Positions 24,301 to 35,113 of a stretch of 44,332 nucleotides of DNA are shown here, piece after piece (positions within the stretch are counted from its first letter, which is position 1; the number at the start of each line of letters is the position of its first letter). Made by a program: the position numbers and the translations under genes. Under the pieces are notes generated by a model. It had not been told where the DNA came from and made no database searches. It worked only from the letters and a program-made list of their open reading frames with translations. This DNA comes from Pelomyxa schiedti (taxonomy: Eukaryota > Evosea > Pelobiontida > Pelomyxidae). Location of the stretch: positions 970 through 45,301 of the forward strand of contig JAHLWZ010000255.1 in assembly GCA_020536535.1 (NCBI GenBank), written 5' to 3'.

Positions 24301-26955
24301 ACGAAAGTCCTCTGCTTGTACCTGTTTCAGTACGGTTTCTTCCACCAGTGAAAGAAACTCAGGATCACCAGAAGTGCCAGGTGTTGAATCTATTGCCTGT
24401 TGTATGAGTTCTTCAAGATTTTGGGCAGATGGTTTGAGGGAACTTCGAAAATCGCCACCAAATCTGCCTCCTAGAGTAGTCAAGGAACCTAATCCAAGGT
24501 GTTGGGCATTGTCAGCCACGAATTTCACAAATTCAATGCCTCCAGTTAATATGGAAAATGGCTGTTTCAAAGCTTTCTCACATTTCTCCTGAAGAAGGGC
24601 TAGAGCCTGCAGCGATTTGGGTGGTGTGGTTTCGGCAAATACTTTGCATAATGTGCTTAGAGTTTCGCGCTCTAGCTGCTTGGGGGTTCCTTTTTGCTCC
24701 ATAAAGAGTGCAAAGTCATCATCTTCAGGACTACGATATCTTTCGATGTACTCAAGCGCAATTCTTGCCAGAGTGTCGTTGTTCAAGGGAAGACCAAAAA
24801 ATTCCAAAGCATTTCTGAGATCTTCAAGTCTGAAAGTCTTCAGTAAGGAACGATGAATGTTGTACTAAAGGAAAGCATACGGTAAATGAACAGCCGTTTC
24901 CCAAGCAGAACAAAAAGGTATTACTTCTGGATCACGTATGTTTTTGAAGTTCCCCCTCTTCAATAATAGAGCAGCCACCCACAAAAAAACGGCTTTGATA
25001 GAAACTCCATCAACCAGTACACGGGAGGATAGAAGTGCACTACGATTCCTACCCAGCCAATTCCCAGAAACTCGCCAGTACTGCAACCATTTGACTGTGC
25101 ACAAAACTTCTTTGTTCACATAGTACAAGTAGGACTTACTTGGGGTCTTTGGTAGGACTTCACTTGCCTTTGATACCATCTCTTGTATTGCCAAGGCTTG
25201 TTTCTGTTTGGCCTCCTCCTTACATCTGTTTATTTGCACCTCGTGTTCTTGGCAGAGAGTGTCAAAAACAGTCGCCAATGTCTCGTGCTTCGAATTTATC
25301 TCTTTGTACATTGTGCAAAACAGACCCAACGATCTGACTACGGCAACTTTCGCGAGAACCTCTACGCTGATGTTCTTCTGCGCCGAGTACTGTGTTATCA
25401 GAGTCAACGGATCTGTGGGCATGTTGTAGCGCTTCATTTCATCAAAAGTCGACGCAAGGCTCTCTGAGGTGACCATATCAACCACCTCTATGGCGTCTGC
25501 CTCGTTACAGTGCGGGAATTGTTGTCTCACGAACGGATGCTCAGTGATTGGCCCCATCTTGGCGTAGGCGTAGGAGTACAGGTTCTCACTTGCCGCGAAC
25601 AGGTTCGCCAGATCAGAGACGGTAATAATATGATTTGTTGTGACGGCGACTTTCACGAGCGCATTCATCCTCTCCTCTTTCCTGCGGAAGTCTTCAAGCA
25701 CTGGCGATTTCTCGACATCCTTCAGAGGCCCATTGTAGTTCAGTTTCGCCTCTTTTTTTACATTTTCGTAACTGACATACACTCCCCTCTGAGATTGGTC
25801 TTCAATGACTTCCTCACACAGGGCATCGGCATTTCTAGAAGTATAGCGTCTTGCCGGTCTGTCTGACGAAGGCGTAGACACAGAAGAAGAAGCAGACGCG
25901 CACGAAGACGACGACGAGGTGGAGGGGACAGGCACCTGTGGAATGCCCTGCTGTGCATAAGTATAAGCATAATAAGCATCAGCATAACCAGAAGTATAAC
26001 CAGAAGCATAAGAATCAGCATCAGCAGAAGCAGAAGNNNNNNNNNNNNNNNNNNNNNNNNNNNNNNNNNNNNNNNNNNNNNNNNNNNNNNNNNNNNNNNN
26101 NNNNNNNNNNNNNNNNNNNNNNNNNNNNNNNNNNNNGAGGTGGAGGGGACAGGCACCTGTGGAATGCCCTGCTGTGCATAAGTATAAGCATAATAAGCAT
26201 CAGCATAACCAGAAGTATAACCAGAAGCATAAGAATCAGCATCAGCAGAAGCAGAAGAAGACGTGCACGAAGACGACGGCGACGACGACGACGAGGTGAA
26301 GGGTAGCCACGGAGTCCAAGGGCCTGCGGAAGGATCGTACTCAAATGGTCGGACCCGCTCTGCGGTCGCCAGAGCGCTACTACCAGTGCTTGTGCTTGTA
26401 GTACTACTCGTGGTGCCGCTGGGGGTGGTGGTCGTGGTTGCTGTTGCAGTTGCTGTTGTGGCGCCGCTGTGCTGGGGGGGGCTCCTGCTTGCAGCGGCTG
26501 TGGTGCCGCCTGTGCTTCGCTTGGTCGAGGCGGCGGGGGACCGAGGCTGCGGCTCAGCTGCTGTTGCTGGGGTCGACGCGGTTGGCGGGGGCGGCGGCCG
26601 GGCCTGCTGCTGCTGCTGCGGGGGGCCGCGTGGCCGCACCGGCGCCGGATTTGATTTCGGCTTTGGCTTCGACTGCGGCGGGGCCGCCGGGGGTGCGGAG
26701 GAGCCCAGGGCCGAGGGCTTCACGCCGAGACGGTTAGGGGCGCCACTGTTGCTCGCAGTGTTGGTGCGGGTGTTGGAGTTCGACCTCGGGGCTGTGCTCT
26801 GGGGCGTTGTAACGACATTAGGTTTTTTTGCAAAAGAAAGGGACAACCATGGAGGTACTGGAGCTCTTTGTTCCGGAAATTTGTTTTCCTTTTTTTTTGG
26901 CGTTTGGTCCCACCGGAACTCCAGGGTGGATGAAACTCTTGGGAACCTGTGTCAT
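18307..26955 (-). CDS. NO VEIN/sacsin-like giant protein: GHKL ATPase + C-terminal DUF3883
   Basis: Four exons joined by three phase-0 introns: 26799-26847, 24865-24924 and 23557-23598 (49, 60 and 42 nt). If the gap-flanking duplicate is counted once, the product is about 2,758 residues. Chosen start: ATG at 26953-26955 (MTQVPKSFIHPG), spliced to STAPRSNSNTR; an in-frame ATG at 27040 is the alternative. The N-terminus is Ser/Thr/Pro/Gln/Tyr-rich. A helical region (25850-23000) follows, then a histidine-kinase-like (GHKL) ATPase near 22950-22550 with N-box EIVQNAEDN and lid GHKGIGFKSVF, as in sacsin and plant NO VEIN. Long unassigned repeats of that family follow. After a Ser/Lys-rich linker the C-terminus (18660-18307) matches DUF3883: GNWGEELVF..., YDLIVE and IFVEVKST, the acidic and E-x-K pattern of PD-(D/E)XK nuclease folds. 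Function in protists is unknown; chaperone or nucleic-acid roles are inference. Confidence 0.83.
25916..26036 (+). repeat. Left copy of 121-bp perfect repeat flanking the assembly gap
   Basis: By eye this sequence is identical, base for base, to 26137-26257, on the other side of the run of N. On the minus strand it codes the Tyr/Ala/Ser/Gly-rich part of the NO VEIN-like N-terminus (words SYASGYTSGY, QQGIPQVPVP). The bases outside the two copies are also similar (CACGAAGACGAC words), so a genuine short tandem repeat region is possible. Confidence 0.9.
26037..26136. other. Assembly gap (100 N)
   Basis: Exactly 100 unknown bases, the usual placeholder for a gap of unknown size. It interrupts the first large exon of the NO VEIN-like gene and puts the reading frame out of phase; see the matching repeats on both sides. 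Confidence 0.98.
26137..26257 (+). repeat. Right copy of 121-bp perfect repeat flanking the assembly gap
   Basis: Second copy of 25916-26036, offset 221 bases. On the minus strand, removing 221 bases (one copy plus the N run) makes the exon 26798-24925 exactly 551 codons long with an open frame, which suggests the two copies are the same piece of DNA placed twice. Confidence 0.9.
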
Positions 26956-27133
26956 GACCAAGTTAGTTCCAGAGTACAGACTGAATGTTGTGATCAGTGA
27001 AGTTCCACACCTTTGAGACACTGTAAAGAGCGGAGAGACCATTCAGAAACTGAGTGAGCCTAAGGAAAGTTCCGTTTGCGTTCGGAAATCCACACAAAGC
27101 AAAACAACGCAAACACAAAAAAAAAACTCGGTG
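26956..27133. promoter_or_regulatory. Short divergent promoter region (NO VEIN-like / USP39)
   Basis: 178 bp between the chosen start codons of two divergent genes, so it must serve both, unless the giant protein starts at 27042. The USP39 side (about 27090-27133) is an A/C-rich leader made of CACAAAGC, AAAACAACG and AAACACAAA words, similar to leaders upstream of other starts here. Confidence 0.45.
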
Positions 27134-29238
27134 ATGAGTTCTGCCGCACCACCGGGCGCCGTGTCTTTGACACCGGCAACAAAGAGTAGTAGCAGCAGCA
27201 ACACGGAAAACGTGTTGCCCGTAGTTAGGCCTCTGAGTTCTTCTTCGTCTTCCGCGTCGTCATCTTCCGCGTCTGGTGTGGAGCCGTCTTGCAAGAGAAG
27301 ACGCACGGACTGCCCTTACTTGGACACCATTGACAGGACCGTGTTGGATTTCGACTTCGAGAAGCTGTGCTCTGTTACTTTGTGCAACATCAATGTGTAT
27401 GCCTGTCTGGTTTGTGGAAAGTACTTCCAAGGTTTGTTTCTACCTCTGTCTCTCTCTTTTTTTTTTTTTTGCCTTGTGAATAACTTTGCCGTATTTTGCA
27501 GGGAGGGGGCAAAACACACAAGCTTATGAACACAGTCTACAAAGTGATCACCACGTTTTCATAAACCTTACGAACCAAAAGGTAGCTCAGTCCCTTCATG
27601 CTTTTTGTTCTGATGCATTAAGATTTACTGTCTTCCTGATGACTATGAAGTCATAGACGCCTCTCTGGAAGATATAAAGGTAGTCCTCATGAGACTTTTC
27701 AACCTCATTTATACGTGAAAGTGTCTGTTAAATCCTGTATTCACACCGGAACAAATTGCTCGACTTGATGTGAACTTAAATTATGTGAGGTGTCTAGTAG
27801 GTGGAGGGCAATACCTTCCTGGATTCATCGGTCTCAATAACATTAAGGTATCTCAGACATCAAGGTCTGACGCACAAGTAAAATCCTTCTTTTCCTCTCC
27901 CTTTCTACAGTGCACAGACTATATAAGTGTTGTACTTCAAGCTCTTGTTCATGTAGGGCCACTTAGGAACTTTATGATCAAAGTGGATAGCAATGACAAG
28001 GTAGTCCCACTTTCCTCAGAGGGAAAAAAATGACATTCCATAGGCCAACACTCCACTGGTAATCAGATTTGGGGAGCTTGTTCGCAAGATGTGGAGCCCA
28101 CATAACTTCAAGGGCCAAGTCAGCCCTCATGAGCTTCTTCAAGCTATACAATCTGCTTCCCAGAAGAGGTTCAAGATTGGAACAATGGGTGACCCTATGC
28201 AATTCACACAGTGGTTCTTAAATACCCTCCATACTGACCTGGGTGGCACAAAAAAGAATGGCTCCAGTAAGTTTTTTTCCGCTCTCACGTAATCCTAATT
28301 CTTTATGCCCAAGGTATTATTCATAGAGTCTTCCAGGGTGAGATGGTGGTGACTACCATTACATCCGCACAAGCACCCACCTTAGATTCCCGTGGTGAGA
28401 TTGTTCAATCGATGGATGGTCCAGGTACCCTTTTTCCTATCATTCCTTGTTTCGTAACTGAGGTATAGAGGACTCTGAGCTAAGTAGATTGCGTTTCTTG
28501 TGTGCCCCCTTGAAATGATTTCATTAGTCATATCTGCACTAATGAGCACTTCAGGAATCTGTCATTGGACCTTCCTAGCGTACCTCTTTTTAAGGATGAA
28601 CGCGAAACAAACATCATTCCACAGGTAACGCACCAAGTCCACCTCACAACTTTTAAATGAAAAAGGTGCCTCTTTTCAATTTGTTGAACAAATACAATGG
28701 CCGGCAAGAGCAATTCTTTGTGAGTGGCGAGCGCAAGAAATATATTATCAACAAACTACCTCCATACCTTGTCCTCCACCTTAAGCGCTTCACAAAGAAC
28801 AGTTTCTTCGTAGAGAAGAACAACACCATCGTGAATTTCCCAATGAAGAACCTCGATATGAGAGATTGTATACTCCTGGCATTTACGACTTCCTTGGTTT
28901 TAACACGTTGCAGATGTTCATCCTCTAGTGCAGGGATCCACACGTTATGACCTGGTGGCGAGTATAAGACATGAAGGAAAGCCCGATACTGGGTGCTACT
29001 CCATTTTCGTCCACAATAAGGTTAAAATCCAAAGCTACCAAAACGGATACTAATAGTTACACAGGCCAATGACACGTGGTACGAAATACAAGACTTGAGT
29101 GTGAGAGAAACGATCCCTCACCTCATCGCTGTCTCAGAAGCATATGTCCTCATATATGAGCGACAACCCGCTGGCCCACAGACGCCAACAAATACCACTA
29201 GCACTTCCTCAGCACCCAACAAACCAAACAACTCGTGA
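27134..29238 (+). CDS. USP39: USP39/Sad1-type inactive ubiquitin protease (spliceosome factor)
   Basis: Orthologue-like to USP39 (Sad1p), a tri-snRNP-associated protein needed for pre-mRNA splicing in the nucleus. The ATG at 27134 is followed by a Ser-rich tail and a basic KRRR patch, then the zf-UBP domain (VYACLVCGKYFQ, intron, GRGQNTQAYEHSLQSDHHVF). The USP domain opens with GLNNIK, then across an intron CTDYISVVLQAL; at the place of the catalytic cysteine there is Asp (TDY), as in USP39 proteins. Later blocks are KKYIINKLPPYLVLHLKRF and, at the His box, GCYSIFVHNK...WYEIQDL, where the catalytic His is also replaced. A Thr/Ser/Asn tail ends at the TGA at 29236-29238. About ten short introns. 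The many introns in this genome fit the need for such a factor. Family assignment is strong; the gene symbol is by domain match, not by alignment. Confidence 0.88.
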
Positions 29239-29675
29239 ACCAGACAACACAAAGAACTTTGAACAAGTGGGAGTGACAAAGATAGCCATCCATTTAGTGC
29301 ATTTGGTTAAGCAATTCAAGCTACACAACTCACTAATCCGCTCGCTGCTGTACCAAACCTTCCAAAATCAACGCATTTTTATTGTACGGCAGCTTCGGTT
29401 CACGGAAGGCAATTCGGCAAGTTGACTGGGGAGCACAAAAACAATCAACCCCTATTTCACGGCTGCGTGAGCCGGTAATATCAAATAGACCGCCGGACGT
29501 GCGTGTAACAAATACTTGCCTGTGTTCAGAGACAGTGAAGATTGAATTAGTTGAGAACAGTGGACCGTGCTGCTCTCCCTGTTGTCTGTTGAGTGGGGTA
29601 AACCAGGGAACAATAAACTGCAAGGGGCTTGATAAAACAACACAACTCCGAGTTGTGTTTGACATCTGGTGGTGA
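29239..29675. other. Spacer between USP39 and Ank-RasGEF; contains an unassigned ORF
   Basis: 437 bp between two plus-strand genes. The minus strand has a 110-codon open frame (29665-29333) with fairly even composition, and the plus strand a 97-codon frame over the same place. Neither resembles a family I know. The region must also hold the USP39 3' end and the promoter of the RasGEF gene. I do not call a gene here. Confidence 0.3.
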
Positions 29676-32600
29676 ATGTTGAATCAGGTGTTTTATCGCC
29701 CCCTTTTGTTGTGTGGGTGACTTTTTTGTCTTGTGTTTGTTTCGTCTTTGCCTTATGACTCCAAATTACAGCCACCACCTAGCCCAAGGCTCAGAAAGAG
29801 TTCCTCATTACGGGAATCCGAGACGTATGAGGCCTTAGCAACAACACAACAACAACAAGTGCCATCACCCACCCCATCACCGACGCCATCACCCGCTCCC
29901 TCTCCCACAATAGGGCCCCAAAGCCCGCATACTACTACAAGCTCCAGCGACCACACCTCACACTCCCACACTTCACACACCACACGGGGTCGTGAGAGGG
30001 GACACAGGTCCTCGGCATCGATGTCCTCCGCCTACGCCTCACCCTCATCCACATGTACATCAGCATCAGCATCAGCATCAACATCCACATCAACACCGGC
30101 ATCGACATCTACAACGGCATCGACATCAACATCAACCTCGTCATCCATATCCCCGTCGTCATCACCTAGGTCACCGCGGCGGTCGCCTGAGACTGGGACT
30201 GAGCACGGTGCTTTGTCCTCACCAAAGGTGGCGCTGCTGTTGCCGCCATTGACATCCCTGCCTCTTGGTTCTCTGGGGGATCAAGTGGAGGCGCCAGTTA
30301 TTCAGCAAGAGGTATGCCAGCACTGCCTGGAATGCTTATGTTAAATATGCATTGTATATTATGTGGTTCTAACAAGTCCCAATATAAATAACTACATTCG
30401 AGATTCTAACTTTGAATGAAGAGCCCACGACATTCACACCATCACCACCAAAACTGGGACAGACGGGAATCGGACCCAGGACAACAGTCTGTGAAGCTTG
30501 GAGATCATTCACGAAAACTGAGTTATGACTCTGATCACCTGCGGCACAACTCTCACTCCCACAGCCACAGAGACACGCCCGGCACATCCACAACTTCAAG
30601 TGATGACAGCACAATAAACTCCACTCCGGGGAGACGTGGAGACCACAGACACAGGCGGAGCGTACTGATTGACAGGGTTACTGCAATAGGAGATATACGC
30701 TCCTTCAGTACTGACCCCCTCCAGACACCGGGTCAGATGGTATCCCCCCATTTTCTGTTTAGCGCTCACGAAAACAGATAAAATTACCACTGGATTTAAG
30801 GTCTTCAACCCCGTTATTACTCACCCCATGCTCACCAAGATCTGAGCACGGATTGTATGAGCTCCTGTTTGCTGTATTGTTCTAATTGCCCTTGGTAGAA
30901 CAAGGTCTCCCTCCGGTCTATCCATATCTACACAGCCCGTAACAGAAGGTGGTCCCAGTGTAGCAATTATATTATGCGAGTCCATATTTGTAAATTTTCC
31001 TGTGAGAGCTGTCCACTTTCAAAGTGGAACATATGATGTGTCAGTCACGGCCGAATCACCATCACCAGAACCAACAACAATAACTACACCACCCCAACCT
31101 ACCTGGATACCATTTCCAACCGAATTTCTGTCTACACCAAAAGTATGTGCCTGGTCATTTGGATCCCCAGAGGCACCTGCACTGTCGACAGTGACATCTA
31201 GTAAAATTTCTTCTACAAGATGCGGGTTCAACGTTTCTTTGGAAGGCCGGCACATCGTTCGTTGGATCTCCTATACAACCCCTGCGACACATGCTTCCCT
31301 TAAAGATGCTATAAGACTTTGCCTTGCACATCCCCGGGACAATGTATCCCCAGGTTTACTTGAGAAATTGGAAGAATGTACCAAGGTAACAGTGAACTAA
31401 AAGCTCACCTATTTACCTTTCATACCTGAAGACTGTGGGCATAAATGGACCTGCGGTGGATGGACAAACGCTTCTTCATGCTGCTGCGTATGCTGGCAAT
31501 CTTGAATTAATCAAGTGGCTGCTTAAGAGAGACGCTGATGTTGAATCCAAGGTAATTTTTAAACCAGGGCTAAAGGTAATTGAAACTTATCACAGGATGA
31601 AATGGGGTGGACTCCTATCATGTAAGACCTAGGTAAAAATCGATCTCTTCACATAATTACTTGAAAAAAGGTGTGCAATCAACCAAGGATTCTTTTCTAT
31701 AGCACAGTTCCTCATATCCAAGGGTGCAACTATATCAGTAATTACCTGCAGGAAGCAGACCCCTCTCCATTTATTGGCCAAGTCATATAAACAAGATGAC
31801 GAATTGGCGTACAAGGTGATTTTATGGGTTGTGTTCAGAAATGTACCAATACTAGTAGTTACTTAGAACAATTTTGGCATCGCACTGCCCTGTGAATGCC
31901 CGAACTGACACGGGCGATACTGCTCTGATGTTTGCTTGCTGTGTCAGCAGTATACAAATGGAATTCATAACAACATTGTTGGAATCTAGAGCAGATCCCA
32001 GTGTGTCTCATTAGTCAATTCCTCCATCATCGTGACTCCTACATAGACATATCAAATAACAAAGGGGAAACCCCTCTCTCCAAAGCAGCAGAAACAAAAA
32101 ATCCGGAACTCATTGAGGCTCTTTCAATGTTATCTCCATCTATCCACTCCACTCGTAACAATCACTAGATACAATACCTTTGCCCCGGCATCACAGCCCC
32201 AACCTCTCATGGTGGATATCTCTCGGTTAGTTCCGGAACTTCCTCCTGGTCCACAACCTCCTCTACCCCTGGAAGTCCTGAGGCTTCTATTTGAGGCAAT
32301 GCCCTCCCAAACCTCTCTCTTTCAGAGTGGAAGGTTCAAGGTTCAACAAAGAAGGATGGTCATAGATTTTTCAGCACCATTTTCCCATCCTCCCACTGTA
32401 CTGGTATGGAGTTTTGTTGGCTCTCGATCACAAATGCCAGTAGATAGGATAACTCCTTCACAACTTTGTGTGGATACAGATCATGTTATTCCATTCTAAT
32501 GTTACTCAGCTTTCACTATTATACTGGATGGCCTGCCTCTTGCAAGCCCTCTAAATTGGGTGGCCTATATGCCCCCAAGTACGGTGAAGCCAATTATTTC

Positions 32601-34784
32601 TAAGCATAAGAGACTTCTTGGCTCTGAAGACGCAACACCGGATCAAACGAACGAACCTAACGTCTCTCAACCATGCTGCTCTCTTTTGTGCTGATGCCCT
32701 AATTAGAAGCCTCCTGTAGGCCCACCGATTCTCGAGTTGCTGCATCCTTCTGGAAAAGCTCCCTTGTCTGGGCAGGTCATTCCTGCCATTGACAATGCTG
32801 AGTACTTGGCCCCCGTTACAGTTGAAGTATGGTAATTACTTACCTACATTTTCCTAAGCATCAAAAAAAGCATGCCACTGAGGAAATGTATACCCCACTT
32901 GATGTGTATGCGAAGTTCCAAGAATATTTTCAACTGTTTGAAGAACCTGATTCAGAAGAAAATATAAGATGGATGAGAATCCCCATTGAAACCGCTGCCA
33001 ACGTTGCTATGTTCATTTTTTGTTTTATAGTAAACTGGAATAGTTAGCACCTGGATCTCGTGAGTACATGATTCGTGGTGGAACTGTTTTTAAACTTGTC
33101 CAATATCTTACTCACCAAGAAGAGAGTGGTGTGAAACCGTCTTAATTCATTTTTCTCTTACAACCAACTCAAGATATGGACTTTGTTCATTCCTTTTTAA
33201 TATCCCACAGTGCTTATGTTGATGATATCAAATTATTCGACATGCTGGTGGCCAGGTAAATACATAACTTTTCAGGTTGTCCTTATTGGAGCTTAGGTTT
33301 TTTATGCGTCGGCCAGTCACTTTTGACTCGGATGAATTCACCTCTAAGATCCGCAATATTGTCCGCCTTAGGTAGGTAATGCACCATTTCCATCATGTCA
33401 ACCCTTCTCTCAGGGTTGTCAATATTATTCGTACATGGGCTACCTTGTACTTTGATGACTTTCAGGACCCTGTACATCTGCAGAAGCTTACAACCACACT
33501 TGAAATATTCTCAAAATACTGCAAAGCAGCAACAGTTGTACTTTCCCTCATTCTACGGGTGTGCAGTTTATCCTTCAAATAAAAATTAACTTGATACATC
33601 AGAAAGCCAATACAGTTGCTATTCCCACCACCACACCTCCATCGATTGTACTTAAAGCGGATGTCACTTCAGTTCTAGATGTGCATCCTGAAGAGCTGGC
33701 AAGGCAAATCACATTACTTGAGTGGAATGTGTGGCGTAAAATCAGACCCAGAGGTAACCTACTTTCCCCTTGGAGTGAAGGATAAACACCTTGGCAGAAT
33801 TTGTGAGAAATGCGTGGACCAAACCACTCTTAAAAGAAAAACTAGCTGCAAATATAACTGAGATGATCGTGGAATCAAATAAGGTCTACCTTCTTTTTGT
33901 TTGCCTCTTTTTTAAAGAAAAAAATAAATATAGCGAACAATGTGGTGCATCTCTGAAGTTGTACGATTCAAAAGTGAAAAAGAGAGGGCTCTTGCTATAC
34001 ACAGACTTATATTGACAGCTGACGTCAGTTACTCTGTACTTCCAACGGTAGATGGTAACTTACAACCAGGCCTGTTTCAGAATTAGAAATTTTAATGGCT
34101 TGATGGAAATAATTTCATCACTTCAGAACTCTGCAGTTCACAGACTAAAACATTCATGGAGTGTAAGTACCCCTCTTTTTTGTGTTCACCAATAGCCAAA
34201 CATTTTCTTAACACTTACAACCAACACAAAAGTATCTTCCTCCGACAACTTGGGACCTGTATGACAAGTACTGTGCTTTTTTGGATGCCAAGGGGAATTT
34301 TCAGCAATACCGCGATGCACTTAAAGTGTCTGTGACTCCATGTATTCCATATCTTGGTACAATCTTGCTTCTCCAAGTTTTTATTTTAACAATGTTTTTC
34401 CAGGGATGATTCTCACCGATCTCACATTTGCTAATGATGGCAATCCAGACCTTATCACAGGCACACAACTTGTAAACTTCGCGAAATATAGACATACATC
34501 CGGCATAGTCAAGTTTGCTTTCTATTCTCTTTTAGGATAGTTGGATTTACTTTTCCAACAGAGCACTGCAGTTATGGCAAGTGACTGGATTTTCATTTGA
34601 CCGTGTAGAAAAAATACAACACTACTTGAACGGTTCCAAAGTTCTAACAGCTGACGAATCGTTTGATATGAGTTTGTCCCTAGAACCTCCCAATAAAAGT
34701 GGAACGTGTGTTTTACATTCTCACTGGCCATATAACCTCATAATATTCCCTCAGTCCTGCCAAAATAAATACTTCCGCAGTTGA
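29676..34784 (+). CDS. Ser-rich / ankyrin-repeat RasGEF (CDC25-type)
   Basis: Predicted exchange factor for Ras-family GTPases. A possible start is ATG 29676 (MLNQ), spliced over 29688-29771 to PPPSPRLRKSSSLRE; this start is inferred. About 350 residues of low complexity follow (Thr-Pro, Ser-Ala and Ser-Thr runs, His-rich patches, RRxS sites). Next comes an unassigned globular part (PSVAIILCESIF, VHFQSGTYDVSV) and then at least four ankyrin repeats (31430-32150: DGQTLLHAAAYAGNLELIKW, KQTPLHLLAK, GDTALMFACC, GETPLSKAAETKN). RasGEF_N/REM is at about 33050-33540 (IRGGTVFKLVQYLTHQEES and RPVTFDSDEF). The catalytic CDC25 domain (33660-34690) shows HPEELARQITLLEWNVWRKI, CIPYLGMILTDLTF and LVNFAKYRHTSGIV, all family hallmarks. 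More than 15 short introns. The last exon and stop are uncertain. Ankyrins on a RasGEF probably recruit it to a partner; which one is unknown. Confidence 0.8.
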
Positions 34785-35113
34785 GAAGGCATCTAGGGTT
34801 TGTCTTCCCTCCCATATTATTACAACATGGTAATGCTGCTCAACAGGACATTTTCGGGAAAGATAACACTCTGTTACTAAAGGCACAAAAGATGGCTGCC
34901 AAAGGGAAAGATTGAGTGAACATAGCAGCCGCTGTACAATCCTTTTACATAGTATAATTTTGTATCTAGTTTACGCCTTTGCCCGTTTTTTCGTTTATGA
35001 CCCAACAACTCGTGCCCCAGACAAACCAATTTGATCAGAAATTGAAATTTAAGGTAACAAAAAAAAAAAAAACCGGTTTGTGAGCCGCTGCAAAACAACG
35101 AAGCGGTCGGTCG
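34785..35113. other. Spacer between Ank-RasGEF and CUE/SKICH gene
   Basis: 329 bp between two plus-strand genes. AT-rich; a run of 13 A lies just before an A/C-rich leader that leads to the ATG at 35114. A further small RasGEF exon could be hidden at about 34790-34900, but I cannot show it. Confidence 0.35.

Noticed and set aside
26263-27000. 245-codon plus-strand ORF, Gly/Val-rich
   Set aside because: Antisense of the Ser/Pro/Thr-rich N-terminus of the giant protein.
29333-29665. 110-codon minus-strand ORF as a gene
   Set aside because: No recognisable family, overlapping frame on the other strand, and located where a 3' end and a promoter are expected.
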